64,000 bases of DNA, from the NCBI GenBank assembly GCA_030141605.1, contig JAQGDQ010000205.1, positions 1 to 64,000 on the forward strand, read 5' to 3'. Below, piece after piece: positions 41,701-53,206 of the stretch. Made by a program: the position numbers and the translations under genes. Source of the stretch: Tubiluchus corallicola. Its lineage: Eukaryota; Priapulida; Priapulimorpha; Priapulimorphida; Tubiluchidae. Position 1 is the first letter of the stretch; every line of letters begins with the position of its first letter. The notes under the pieces are model-generated. The model did not search any database. It saw only the letters and a list, made by a program, of their open reading frames with translations, and was not told the DNA's origin.

Positions 41701-44700
41701 TCGAATACTCAAATTTTGTTAAACTTTCAAACCTATAAGTAGCTCAGTGAATCAACTAAGATTGGCAATGGCGCCTTTTTGTCACATGTGTGTGGCCGAC
41801 AAATAGAAGGCGGTACTGTGATACTCATGATCATGAACTGCAGTGTTAGTTTCTGACGTCATTTCGTGACATCACATTTTTAAAAGCAGTACTTACGCAA
41901 ACGTGCTTGACGCGCAAGGGAAGATGCCTGCCACTGCACAATCTATGGGTAGTTTCTGATGTAAGCAATAGCCATGTTCGGTTGCCGTTAATTAACTTAC
42001 CAAGAGAATTATTCAAATATAAGAAACAATTGCTGACTTTTATAGGCAAGAAAATATATATTTTGGACAGTAATTTAAAATGAGATTGAGTCTAAACAAT
42101 CGTCCGGTTTTCCTTCGATAAGCTTTCAGAATAATTTTGTGCAAAATTGATCTGTTATAAATTAGTTATGAGTTGCAAATGGACTTCATTGTCAGTAGTA
42201 TGTAGGGGATTGATACACCGACTTGATTCTTATTCCATTTGTGGACTTTATACAAGATTACATAGCCAAACTGGTAATTATTCTCTTATGTGCTGTCGGT
42301 AAAAATTTGGCATTTAATAATAACTCTTTTCCATTAGCATTTTCTGTGAAAACAGCGTCATATTTTACATATCTTAAACATTGGAATGAAATCAAAGTTG
42401 AGGTTTTGTGATTCCTTTTAGGTCTCTCGAAGATTGGAGTGGTTACCGCTCTAATTAATTTTAACTTGCGAGAAGACTCACTTGCACATTGCATTCAAGT
42501 TTCAAAAGCAAAAAGTTTAATATTTGGTGCTGAGCTAACTTCAGGTAAGTGTCACCTGAACTTTATTTTTTACAACCACTTATTTGTGTTACCTCAACTA
42601 AGTGAATATTTATTGCAGTTAGTTTTGTTCAGAAAATTAATAAAAAAACTGTATGACACTAAATTATTCGAATGTCTTATCTGAAATATGGAAAAAGAAT
42701 ATTTTAAAGTGTCACAAATAGCCGGGTGGTCACACGCACGTGCTTCACATAACCAAAGTTAAGCAATGCTGAAGCTAGTTACTGAATGGATCCTTGACAA
42801 ACTTTGAAAGATGTACATTTGTCCAGACAGCTGATTTGTTAATTAGCTAAGTTCTGGTCTTGCCCCAACCATCAGTGTTAAATAGGCCTTGATGAATGCT
42901 GGATTCTGGCTTGTCATCTATCATGTTAGGTCCATCTCGATAATCTGCAAAAGCTAGTAAGTTTCTTGCAGGCTTGTACATATGTAAAGCAGCACTTGAT
43001 CAATGATCAATGAGTTCCCATACTTTATTACATATGTACATAAAGATTATTGGTAAAAATATTTATTTGTAATCAGTTATGCTTTAAAGAAGAAGAATGA
43101 ATGTTTATGTTTTAATTTGATTATTGACATCTTGTTTATTTTACTAGCAACAAAAGTTATTCTACAGCAACTACAGGGAATGGACTTTCACTGCAGTGGC
43201 GGCTACAGCTCCGAATCTTCTTTTGCTAAAAACATGGACCAAGCCTTGAAGAGTGTCACTGACATGCCACCTCCATTTTATCAATTACCAAAATTTACAG
43301 GTGCCATTCATAAGAGTGTAATACATAAGAACCTTTTATTTCAAAAATTCATTTTGACTAATTTTTCCCTTAACTGTTGACAAAGCTGCTACATATTTTT
43401 TGAAAATTTCCTCTTATAATAACACTCTAATAAAAGCAGTCTTCCTTTCAACTGAATTCATAGACTGACGAAAAGTTATGAATTAGCATTTTCTTTTAAT
43501 CCTCCTAGAATGATTTTTCAATTTCTCAACACTGTCTTTTTAAAAACAGTTTCTTTTATAGAAAACGTTTGAAACCTGCTGGTTTGCACAGTTTTATCAT
43601 TCGTGCTAAACAGCAATATAGTTACTATGGTTTCTTAACATATAAGATTGTTAATCAGTCATGCAGCAATCACATGAATAATCCAGCAAACAAGTAAAAA
43701 TTACTTTCTTGAACACATAAAACAAGTACAAACCTATTTAGAAGCACTCTGCATTTGTAAAGCTCAGCTGGGCTGTTTAGTTATCTTTTAATAAATTATT
43801 GAAAATGATGAATGCTGTCCAAATTTAAAAATTGACTACTTTGAATTGCTGCTTTTTAACACTGTTTATAAGTCTACAGTTTCTAAATAACTGCATGCAT
43901 TATTCATTTTGTCTGTCTTTATATCTCTCTTCAGATCCGCTTTTCTACATATACACTTCTGGAACTACAGGATTGCCAAAAGCAGCTGTCATCAGCCACT
44001 ATAGGTAATTATGACACTTGTAATTGGCCATTTATTTGCTACATGATTATGACAATAAAACAATAAACTTTTGCATCATTGCAACATTTTAAAAATGAAT
44101 TTGCCGTCAGATTTCAAACATTAGTACAGGCTAATCTCTTTAAACCGCCTATTTTGGGGCTCCAGAAAGGTTGGCATTAGGCAAGTTTGTCATTTAAACG
44201 AGGTGCATTAATCCATAGATATATATGCAAATATAGACATTTTGGTTTGCTAAACATCTGGGCATTAAGCACAGTTGATGTTATAAAGGGATTATTTTAA
44301 AGAGATTTGACGTGTGATATTTTTGATACATGTTGCATTTAGTAGAAATAGAGATACAGTAGATTTAGTGGCATATTGGGTGCAGGTAAAATCTGTAGTT
44401 TTTCATATGATGCACGTTTTTGTCAAATTTTTGTCTTTGTCTCGTCCTCACTAGTACTATTCTCAATCTTGATCTTGAAGCCTGTTTTTGTCTTTCTGAT
44501 GGGTGTAGAAGCTAGCTTTGGGAAAGTTAGCAATATTGATAATTATCGATTATCATATCAATATAAAAAATTAATTTTTATTGTTATCGTATCGATATTA
44601 TTCTAGGAATATCACTTTCGTATCAAATTTAGTGTGTATCGCTGCATAGCACTCACCATTATAAAATCAGTTTACTTTGCAATATTAATTTATGCATTAG

Positions 44701-47700
44701 AATTGAGCAAAAATGAAAAAAAGAGTTATTTCTAAGGTTATTTCGAATAATCTACTTGTTCTTTCTTCCTGCAATAACAGCTGCCTTTAGTTGGTTTACT
44801 CGCACACGTATAACAAGTGAGGTGTTTTTAGAGGCATTGTCCTTTACTCGCAGGCAGTACAACTCACATCTGGTAATATATTTGCCTGTCGTAGTTCACA
44901 TTTTTATATTATTTTATGACTAGACAATGAAGAGAACTTTATCATGAATTTCATGTATCTATACATTAATTGTGAAACAGCCTGTAAAAAATAGGATGTC
45001 GCAATATGATGAGACTCCTTGCGCAAAACTAACCACACATTCAGTATCGTTTTATCATACGAAATAATTTGTCATGTAGTATCATCTGGAAAACAGATTA
45101 TCGTTACTGAAAAATGGATTATGGTTATCATATCATTGGAAAAAGGTTTGGCAGTATATGGTTATCGCATCGGCTATCGTGTATCGTTTAACATCACTAG
45201 CTAGCTTATATGATTGTCCATTTCCTGTATTATGCTTCTTTGTGAGTATAGTGACCTGTGCAAAAATATTTGTAATGAAAATAACCACAAATATTTTAAG
45301 ATTGAAATTTCTCTGCTCACAAGCTTGTTTCTTAAAGGTTTGCTGCCATGGCAAAGAGCCTGCAGGCGCTGTATGGACTTCATGGAAATGACATCATTTA
45401 TGTGGTCATGCCACTTTATCATTCCGCAGCTGGTATCGTCGGCGTTGGTCATCTTATTATCTCCGGGACGGCACTTGCAATACGAAAAAAATTTTCAGCC
45501 AGCAATTTTTGGGATGACTGTATAAAATACCATGCTACTGTAAGTTAAAATTCAAAGTTATCCTCGTGCAACATTCTTCGGGCCATTTCACAGTAAGGAC
45601 TCAGGGAAAAATGACACTGAAATCTGTCAGAAAGTCAGAGAATTTTCTAAAAATTTTCGATTTTTCTCAAAATTCCATGCAACAAGAAAGTTCATTTCAC
45701 AGTGAAATCACGCATTTTTTTTCCGTATGTCCAGTTAGCTGCAGCTACTATGCGAGATTTATATCGTATAACCATGGTTAAATTAACTTATACTTGGGTT
45801 ATTTCTCATATACAAAGTACAATTAATAATGTTAGTCAGCCTGTTAAATGAGAGATTAAGTATTATAATTTTGTGCTGAAATGTGTTAATTGATGTTCAT
45901 TAAATAAGAAAGAAATAATTGAATATATTAGTTTAAGAATAAATTCCACAAGGATTCCTCGCGAAAATGAAATGTACAGTATTTCTGTGGCAAATTTCCT
46001 TATGAGAAGGATGCATTGTATCTATCTGGCAGTAGAATTCTTCACAAGAAATTGCATGAGGAATTTTGCCATGTGTTCTCACTGTGAAATGGGCCTTAGA
46101 CTGATCTCAACATTAAGTGTTTGCGTAACCTGCATTTTGTAGGGCCCAAAACTGTAGTGAACGAAATAGCTGTTTTTGCAAAAACTGTTGACAGCAGGAA
46201 AACAGTTTTCTTTGCTTTGCATTTCAAAAATGCATTTATGTTTAATTGTGAACTGAAAGCATTGGATGTTAGTGCTTAAGCAACACAGAAACAACATAAA
46301 TAGAATTTGATTCAACTGTCACAAATATGCGAATTCGAAATCTTAAACGGTTAAAGCATTTTATAAAATCAAATTAAAGTCAGTTGAATTAAGATCAAAA
46401 GATGTTTGTTTGTTATATTTTTTCTTTTCACAGGCTTTTCAGTACATTGGTGAAATATGCCGATACCTTCTTGCTCAGCCCATAAAACCCCAAGAAAAGC
46501 AGCACAAAATACGTCTTTGCTTGGGAAACGGTCTCCGTCCTCAAATCTGGACAACATTTAAAGAGCGATTCAACATTGGGCGCATTGGAGAATTTTATGG
46601 GGCAACAGAGGGCAACTCAAATATTGGTAAACAATTTATGCTAATGTTTTGATAAACTAAATGCAGTAATTATTATCAGTAACTGTTATTGATACTTTTC
46701 ATTCTATTGATAACAGTTACTCAAGTAACTCAGTAATAGTTACTACTGACTAAATAAAGATAAATAAATAGCTAGTAGGGATTTTCAAAACTTAAAGCAA
46801 AATAATTATTAAAAATTTGTTCTCTAGTTGCTATTAAATATTTAAAATTAATGTTAAAAATGCCCAACAATGAGTAATTGATTATTCATTCTTAATATTT
46901 TTTTCTTATGTACTTAAATAAATGAATTTTGAATTAAGTTTTAGAAAGATACTTAAATAACTAATGGGGTTTCCTTTTTCGTTAAATGTCATTTCAAAAT
47001 AAAATTAAAAATTTGGTCTGTAGCTACGCTAAATATTTTAAATTAGTGTTAAAGAATAAATTAAATAAAATGGCATTCAGAAGCAAAGTCAGATTATTTG
47101 CTTTGTGTAATCATTTCATGGTTAGTAGGCTTGAATGAAATATTTGTCTGTTTTTCATTATTCTTCCTGAAATTTACTTTCACTGATGCCTAATCTTGTG
47201 TTAAAAGTCTGTTTGAAAAAGAGCATATGTTTGTGCTCTGTAGATTGTACAGTATTTGTGACAAATTTTAGTTCTGAACTTGTTTAGTGCTTGTTTGTAA
47301 GCACTGTTGAAATATTTTCAAGCCTTTGGTTGTTTTTTTGACTCGTAAATTTGGAATATAAGATACTGAATCTGCAGTAACTGCAAACGTTTATAAGTTC
47401 TAGGGATGTCACGAATCTGAAATTATCAAATCCAGATCTACTCCAAACCTAATTTTCATAATAATTTTCGAATCAGAATCTCACGTTAAAATAATTTTCG
47501 AATCTGATCGAATTCGAATCTCACCTTGAACCGGATCGAAAATGAATCTCGGTTTAGAACAATTTTTGAAATTGCATCAAATTCAAGTATCAATTTTTCA
47601 GATTGTTCTTTCATTGGAATCTTAGAATGTCAGTGACTCGAATTGGATCAAACCTCCCATTCGGATGCGGTTTCGAAGCTGTGGTTTTGTCGGAGCTTCG

Positions 47701-50700
47701 TGACATCCCTAATAAGTTTATACTGTCTACACTACTTATGCAGTCTAGCAATGTGTGTTGTTTTATGTATTTGCAGCAAACACAACAGGTAAAGTGGGTG
47801 CCGTTGGTTTCAAATCTGTGATATTTCCAAGAGCATATCCAGTAACTCTCATCAAAATTAATGAGGAAACAATGGAGCCGGTGAGAGACATTTATGGCCT
47901 GTGCATTGAATGCAAACCAGGTAAGTTTAAGTTCATTACCGTAAAGAGCATCCATAGAGAAAAGTTGAATTTTTCAGTTTCTGATGACTGTCATTTTCTG
48001 TCAATATTCTTTTTATTGGATCAGTTTTCCTTCACCTCAAGAGCAATAATCAAAATTAAAAATATCTTTATTAACATCCTCCGTGTTTCATCCTGCTCAG
48101 GGCTTTATCAGGAACTATAAAATAAATCAAATCCAGCATTATTCATTTAAACTCAGTTTCCTGAAAATTACACATTATGCAGTGATTTTCAATTAAAAAC
48201 ATTTCAGAAACTCACAAGAATTGGTACAAAATTTCACAGATGTTGTTTTATTTGTTTTATAGTCGCTGATGATGAAACCTTGGCTAGAGTGAAACACGTG
48301 TAGGATGTTGCTAAGGATATGTGATCAATTTGGCCAGATAATTTGTATTAAAGATATCAAAAATTCGTTTTTGCGGTGATTATGGCACTGTCTAAAAAAA
48401 GTCCAAACATGCATTCTAAGAAAACTTAAAGTAGCACTCTCTTTGAACTAACATACGTAAAGAAAAGGCCGAAAATTTGCTTTTTTAACTTAGTTTTGCA
48501 ATGCAATTTTCTGACGACGGAAATTCTTCAAACTCTACATGTGTTTGAACTGCAACATACCTGACGGATGTTGTACTGTAAAGTATTGTTTGACTTTAAG
48601 TACAGAGTTATGTTTATTGGTATTGGTTGAACTTGCTGCCATATGAACTAAGAATTTGCACTGATTTTTTTTAAATTTAAGTTAATAACTCACTTGTTCT
48701 TAAAAGCTTTTTGTGGTTCCTGAATTCTATTTTAACTTACCTTTATAAGTTCATAGTGTTAATTCTATAAATTGTGAATTGAAAACTTAGTTGTTTAAAT
48801 GTTTGCATTCTTCTTAGAGATTTTTTAGCTTAATGCAAGTTTTTTGATATTTTTTTATCTAAATTGAAAACTCACTGGTTTTAGCGTTTTTATTTTCTTG
48901 ATGTATGTTGGACCCATTTTACACATTTTATAATTTTAGGTAAATTTATTATCTTAGTAGTATGTGATGTTAGAATTGTACCTATTGTAAAGCATGCCAG
49001 AACATGTAGATATGGATCGTACGTATAGAAAAGTAAAATAAACTTAATTTGAACTTAGAGTTTTTAATGACCTCTTATTCATGCACTTGTCTTCTATATT
49101 GCTATTTTAACATAGGTGAGCCAGGTTTGATGGTAGGCAAAATTGTTTCGAGCAATCCACTACGAGCTTTTGATGGATATGTTAACAAAAGTGCAAATAG
49201 GAAGAAGGTCTGCCACGATGTATTCTCTAAGGGAGATAAGTTTTTTATGACAGGTATGTTTGTTTAACACATTTCATAGTTGATAATTCATCCTTGCCAA
49301 GCAGTAGCATGGTAAATTTGATAACACAGAGAGGTACTTGATTAGTGTCTTTTTTTGCTTGTCACAATGGAAGCCAGGATTTAGCACTCAGTGGCAGGGC
49401 CTTTTTAATGTACATGACTGGAATATAGATAACTAACAAAGTCACTGAGCCTGCAAATGTATCTTTCCTACATTTAAATGCATTCACATTTATGCTTATT
49501 CTCCCTTAATGCTGTAAATACCATAGACACTCTGCAGTCTACAAGCAACTTTCCAGGCAGTCACCTATCTGTTTAATAAGCAGGTTTGGCACTGCTTCAT
49601 TTTCTTAGCCAAGCACAGATTTTGACCACTCAGCAGGATTTCTCAGTCACTTGACAGTAACTTAGTAATTTTAGGGGGGTCGCTTAAAATATGCCAGCAA
49701 TGTTGACCAGTAACATTCTTAAAAAAATGTTTTGTGTCTATTTTGTCTTTCTCAGCTTTTCAAGAGTATTGACGTCTCTGGAAATAACTTGCTAATGTGA
49801 TGGTATATTACAGCTGAAGTTTCATGCTTGAACTTGATGAACTGGAGTGAATATGTGAATTTATATATGAATATATAGTGAATTTATTGCAAGACTATAA
49901 AATCCAATTTCACTTTTTCTATTTCCTGTTTGCTTCCGGTTTTAACAGAACTCTAGAAAAAGTCTCGTTATTTTTACGGCAGAGGTCAACAATTTGAACT
50001 TTAAAGCACAAGAAAAAACACTTTTCATTAATTAAGCTTAAAATAGTTGTCTTTAAATCACTTAACTTGCTGTTTTATTGCACTTAGGGCTTGCATTGGC
50101 AGTAACTCTGTGTTTACTTGTAAACTAAACTCTTGCGATAACGTTAGGTCCAGCCATTTAAAGCAAGTATAGATAACATTGCATGAAGTTTGAAGTAATA
50201 ATTAGAACATTCATCGCATAGTATTTGCTCATTATGCAAAAGTATAAATTACTTTATTCTTATCGTTCAGGTCAAATTATGTATTTTGATCTGCGGTGCA
50301 CACTAGGATGGTGATACGGTGATTACCAGGAGGTGCAAATATTTTAGATTATTAAGAATTTTCTTTTCCAATTACATGAATCTTTCAAACAGGTAAGAGT
50401 CGGGTAATAAGAGCCAAATAATATAACTTTGTATTGAAAGTTTTTTGGGATATATTTCAAAAATTCCCTTTTTTCCCTTTTAAATTAGTGGGTGTAAGAA
50501 AACAACTAAGTAATACGTAATTTATCATGTTGCAGTTATCTGGATTAGTTAATAGACACGAATTCGGTTTTATTATAAAGTGTCAAAATAAAAGTTATTT
50601 GCAGTTCGGTGTTAATTTATTATTAGGTGATGTTCTTGTGATGGATGAGTACGGGTATTTCTTTTTCCGTGACCGCACTGGAGATACGTTTAGGTGGAGA

Positions 50701-53206
50701 GGGGAGAATGTCTCAACCACCGAAGTTGAAGCGGTTATCAGCAATATTGTCGGCCTAAAAGACGTCGTGTCTTATGGCGTTGAAGTCCCAGGTTAGTGCT
50801 AGACGATATCTTACTGTTAATATGCACAATAACTTCATTGATGCCTTTACCATATCATTTATGGGAGTGTTAGTCAGTCTTACATTTCACTGCACTTTAA
50901 TTTCATGCAAAATGTATATTGGTCTTTGCTTTTGGTTTCATTTCTCTGACAAAAAATCTTGATTAAATTAGAAACTGAAATTTTTATTTGAGTGTTAAAT
51001 TTTTATTTATTATTATTTGTTTTACATTTATTTCAGTACATGAAAAGTAGCATAGAATAATAAACAAAGCTTAGTTTAAAATCACAATTAAAAATATTAC
51101 TGAAAGACAAGCAAAGTAGATATTTACACAAAGAACAGATAATTAGTAAGTTAAATGTGTAAAAAAGGGTTAGTAAGTGTATATTCCCAATGGACAAAAA
51201 TATTCAAAGTTAAAATGATATCAATATTAAGAATAAAACTGCATAGGACTTTATTGCTTGAATTGAAAACTCACCGACGAAGGATAAAAATACCCATTAC
51301 TATTATTTGAACACAGGTAAAACATGGCTTGTTTCTGCTAACAGTAAAAATGCATTTTTATTACATTTTACCTTTCATTTAATTAATCTCTGGTAGATAC
51401 GTTGTGTTTTGGTAAACTGGGATCAGTTATTTTAGACTGGGAGTAGTTGTTGACATCACAATATTTTCTTTTGCAACAAAGATTTATTACCGATGTTGCC
51501 GCTTCTGATTCACTTTAATTTCGTAGGTGTAAAAAAGGAATTCACATATTACACTGTTCTTTTGTTTCATAGCAAAATCAGAAATTCTCCAATATTTGAT
51601 TCCTAGATACACCTCTCTAGAGTTTTACACAAAATAATAAAAGCCGTTGAAGCCAGACTTTCTTTTCCACCTTGAATGAAAACACAGAATGTGTTTGACC
51701 TCACAAAGCACAATAACACTTGCTGCAAGTCTGAGATATGTGATTTTTAGTTTTATTGATGTCATAGCAATAACATTTCTAATAAGTGAAAGGTAAAATT
51801 ATATACGAAGGGGAATGTTGTAATGAATAATTACTGATGCAAATTATTGAATCATACAAGAAACACTTTTATAATGCTTCACTGGGCACAAAACTTTTGT
51901 GGTTATTTTCATTCTTTTCATTTATTTTCAGACAAAGTACCTGATTGCATTAATAATGTTGGTTCTTTTCAATGTCTTTGAATTAAAACTGTTACAATTG
52001 CTTAATTTATTATCATGAGTTTAGGTGCGGAAGGAAAAGCTGGGATGGCTGCAATAGTAGATCCCGAAGGAACGTTAGACTTGCACAAACTCTCATCAGA
52101 TATTAAAACAAAGCTGCCATCATACGCTCGACCACTATTCTTACGCATCATTCCTCAAGCAGATCAAACAGGTACTGTCTGTACGTTATGACAGTTGTTT
52201 CATGTAATTATGAATGTTGTGAGTTGTGCAGTACATTCATATTACTATATGTTTTGTATTCACATATTCCTGAAATTGCTATTATTTATTTATTTATTCA
52301 GATTTCTTATTATATTTTTAATATTGATCAGTGGTTACTGGTAAATTACATGGACAGCATTCTTCCCCAGTTTAAATGCTTCAGGCAATGGCATATTGGG
52401 TCTGCAGAAGATTACCTTATTTTTAATTGGCCTTGTGAGGACAATGAATTATCAATAGCACATGCTTAATGTACTTGCTATGTGCATCCAGATGTGGTCA
52501 AGTCAGTTTAGTAAAGCCACAGCTGGTGGTATTAGATTTGTAACTTCTCAAGTGGCTGTCTATCTTATAGGGAAGGTTTTGTGTAAATACTAAGTAGGTT
52601 CTTTTTACAGTTTTTTATCTTTGCCTAGAACTGCTGTTTACATGCAAGTTTGCCATCTACTACATACACATTGCTCTTTATTACATTACAAAGTGCTTCT
52701 GTATGTTATTAGCACAAGTTTGACAACAATGTTGTATGTTAAGCTTTTGATTGCTTATATGTGAGGTGATACTTGCTAATCAAAATGATATATTAATCGT
52801 CATTATTGTCATGTACCTTGACCGCACATTTGCTTGAGAAAATCGCCCTTTGATTTTGGATATAAATGGCTTAATGACATAAGTACTTAGAGTCTATTGT
52901 CAGTCTTCTAGACTGCTGTAGTCTGCACTTAAAAATATTCAGAATTGCTCTTCTCTTGAATATTGTCACAAGTAGGTTTGTTGGTTGCCATCTTGTTTAT
53001 TTATATCTAAATATTGTGATTATTTTAATCAGTATTTAAATGATTTAGGCACTTACAAGTTTAAGAAGATGGATCTGTGCAGGGTCGGTTTTGATCCAAA
53101 CCTGACATCTGATAAACTCTTCTTTTTGGACCAAAAATCAGGAACATACGTACTGGTAACTCAAGCCCTGTCAGAGGACATATGTAAAGGAAAAATACGA
53201 TTATAG
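35981..53206 (+). CDS. SLC27A4: Long-chain fatty acid transport protein (FATP1/4-like), complete, 13 exons
   Basis: Acyl-CoA synthetase/transporter that activates long-chain or very-long-chain fatty acids to CoA esters at the plasma or ER membrane. Exons: 35981-36240, 40388-40538, 41158-41272, 42422-42544, 43148-43300, 43935-44004, 45338-45539, 46434-46626, 47777-47920, 49116-49253, 50627-50791, 52025-52171, 53049-53206. They join cleanly to 672 residues (FATP1/4 are about 645). An N-terminal membrane region (about residues 34-67) precedes the AMP-binding domain; the ATP-binding motif [12 protein letters not shown] is at 272-283, followed by [12 protein letters not shown], the QYIGE motif, FYGATEGN, and the FATP signature [31 protein letters not shown] at 517-551. 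The end, [18 protein letters not shown], matches FATP1/4 more than FATP2. The start is the first ATG of the open frame; Met7 is an alternative. Assignment between SLC27A1 and SLC27A4 is not possible; the gene may predate that split. All introns look U2-type. Confidence 0.95.
36783..37037 (+). repeat. Tandem repeat of about 85 bp (SLC27A intron 1)
   Basis: Units start GAAGTGGGCAACTATA (36783), GAAGTAGGCAACTATAGAG (36868) and GAAGTGTGCAACTATAGAA (36953). Each continues with a CTGTYTGTC..TCAAC-type segment and TTTTTT followed by a GC-richer end. A further related unit is at about 37210-37310 (GCAACTACAGAACTG, CTGTCTGTTCATCTGTTGCC). The 85-bp period is not a multiple of three. Confidence 0.75.
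39254..39436 (-). mobile_element. LINE reverse-transcriptase C-terminal fragment
   Basis: A 60-codon minus-strand frame contains [15 protein letters not shown], then [16 protein letters not shown]. This is the R..WLGHV.RMP...P..AL.....GKR.RGRP..TW pattern found after the RT domain of many non-LTR retrotransposons. No intact RT core or endonuclease is nearby; it is a relic inside SLC27A intron 1. Confidence 0.65.
40852..40925 (+). repeat. 5S-derived SINE-like unit A (SLC27A intron 2)
   Basis: CCCAAATTAAGCAAAGGTGA then ACCTAGTCACTAAATGGATG resembles the 5S internal control region (GAAGTTAAGCA..GG..GGTTAGTACTTGGATGG). It is close to the unit at 42716, and more similar to that than to the 5S-like relics at 5.8-6.8 kb. 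Confidence 0.45.
40970..41110 (+). repeat. TG/GC-rich simple repeat
   Basis: Alternating purine-pyrimidine text (GTGTGTGTGCATGTGTATG, GTGCGCATGTGCATGCGTGC) just before SLC27A exon 3. It is preceded by TAGGGGTGAGCATC, the same 14 bases that begin the hAT-type MITE at 62991, perhaps a broken end of that family. Confidence 0.6.
42716..42800 (+). repeat. 5S-derived SINE-like unit B (SLC27A intron 4)
   Basis: AGCCGGGTGGTCACACG, then AACCAAAGTTAAGCAATGCT, AGCTAGTTACTGAATGGATC. The AGTTAAGCA and GTTACTGAATGGAT blocks correspond to the 5S rRNA internal control region and GGTTAGTACTTGGATGG. Related to unit A at 40852. Confidence 0.5.
44125..44313. mobile_element. Decayed pogo-like MITE (SLC27A intron 6)
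   Basis: Left end ACAGGCTAATCTCTTTAAAC and, on the opposite strand, ACACGTCAAATCTCTTTAAAA are inverted repeats with mismatches. Internal AAACGAGGTGCATTAA and GGCATTAGG motifs resemble other pogo-type ends in the window. No TA duplication can be claimed at the right end. Confidence 0.45.
45580..46095. mobile_element. Inverted-repeat element with GGGCCATTTCACAGT ends (SLC27A intron 7)
   Basis: The left end GGGCCATTTCACAGTAAGGA and the reverse complement of the right end GGCCCATTTCACAGTGAGAA match closely over about 20 bp, then more loosely. Internal ATTTCACAGTGAAAT-type palindromes and AATTCC..GCA motifs repeat. Length 516 bp; no coding capacity; superfamily unknown. It begins just after SLC27A exon 7. 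Confidence 0.65.
47401..47711. mobile_element. hAT-type MITE with 8-bp target duplication (SLC27A intron 8)
   Basis: Perfect 15-bp terminal inverted repeats TAGGGATGTCACGAA / TTCGTGACATCCCTA. They are flanked by octamers ATAAGTTC (47393-47400) and ATAAGTTT (47712-47719), a target-site duplication with one mismatch. The interior is rich in GAATC / TTCGAATC motifs. Length 311 bp, no coding. It ends only 65 bp before SLC27A exon 9. Confidence 0.88.
50312..50525 (+). repeat. Dispersed repeat copy in SLC27A intron 10
   Basis: Homologous to 10318-10530 in KIFAP3 intron 2, same orientation: GGTGCAAATATTTTAGATTA here against GATGCAAATTTTTTAAACTA there, then TTAAGAATTTTCTTTTC, TTACATGA and TTTCAAACAGGTAA in register. 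Nature of the element unknown. Confidence 0.6.

Noticed and set aside
44515-45205. Possible MITE rich in TATCG/CGATA motifs between SLC27A exons 6 and 7
   Set aside because: The ends (AAGTTAGCAATATTG and TAGTGATGTTAAACG) do not match well enough to define an element.
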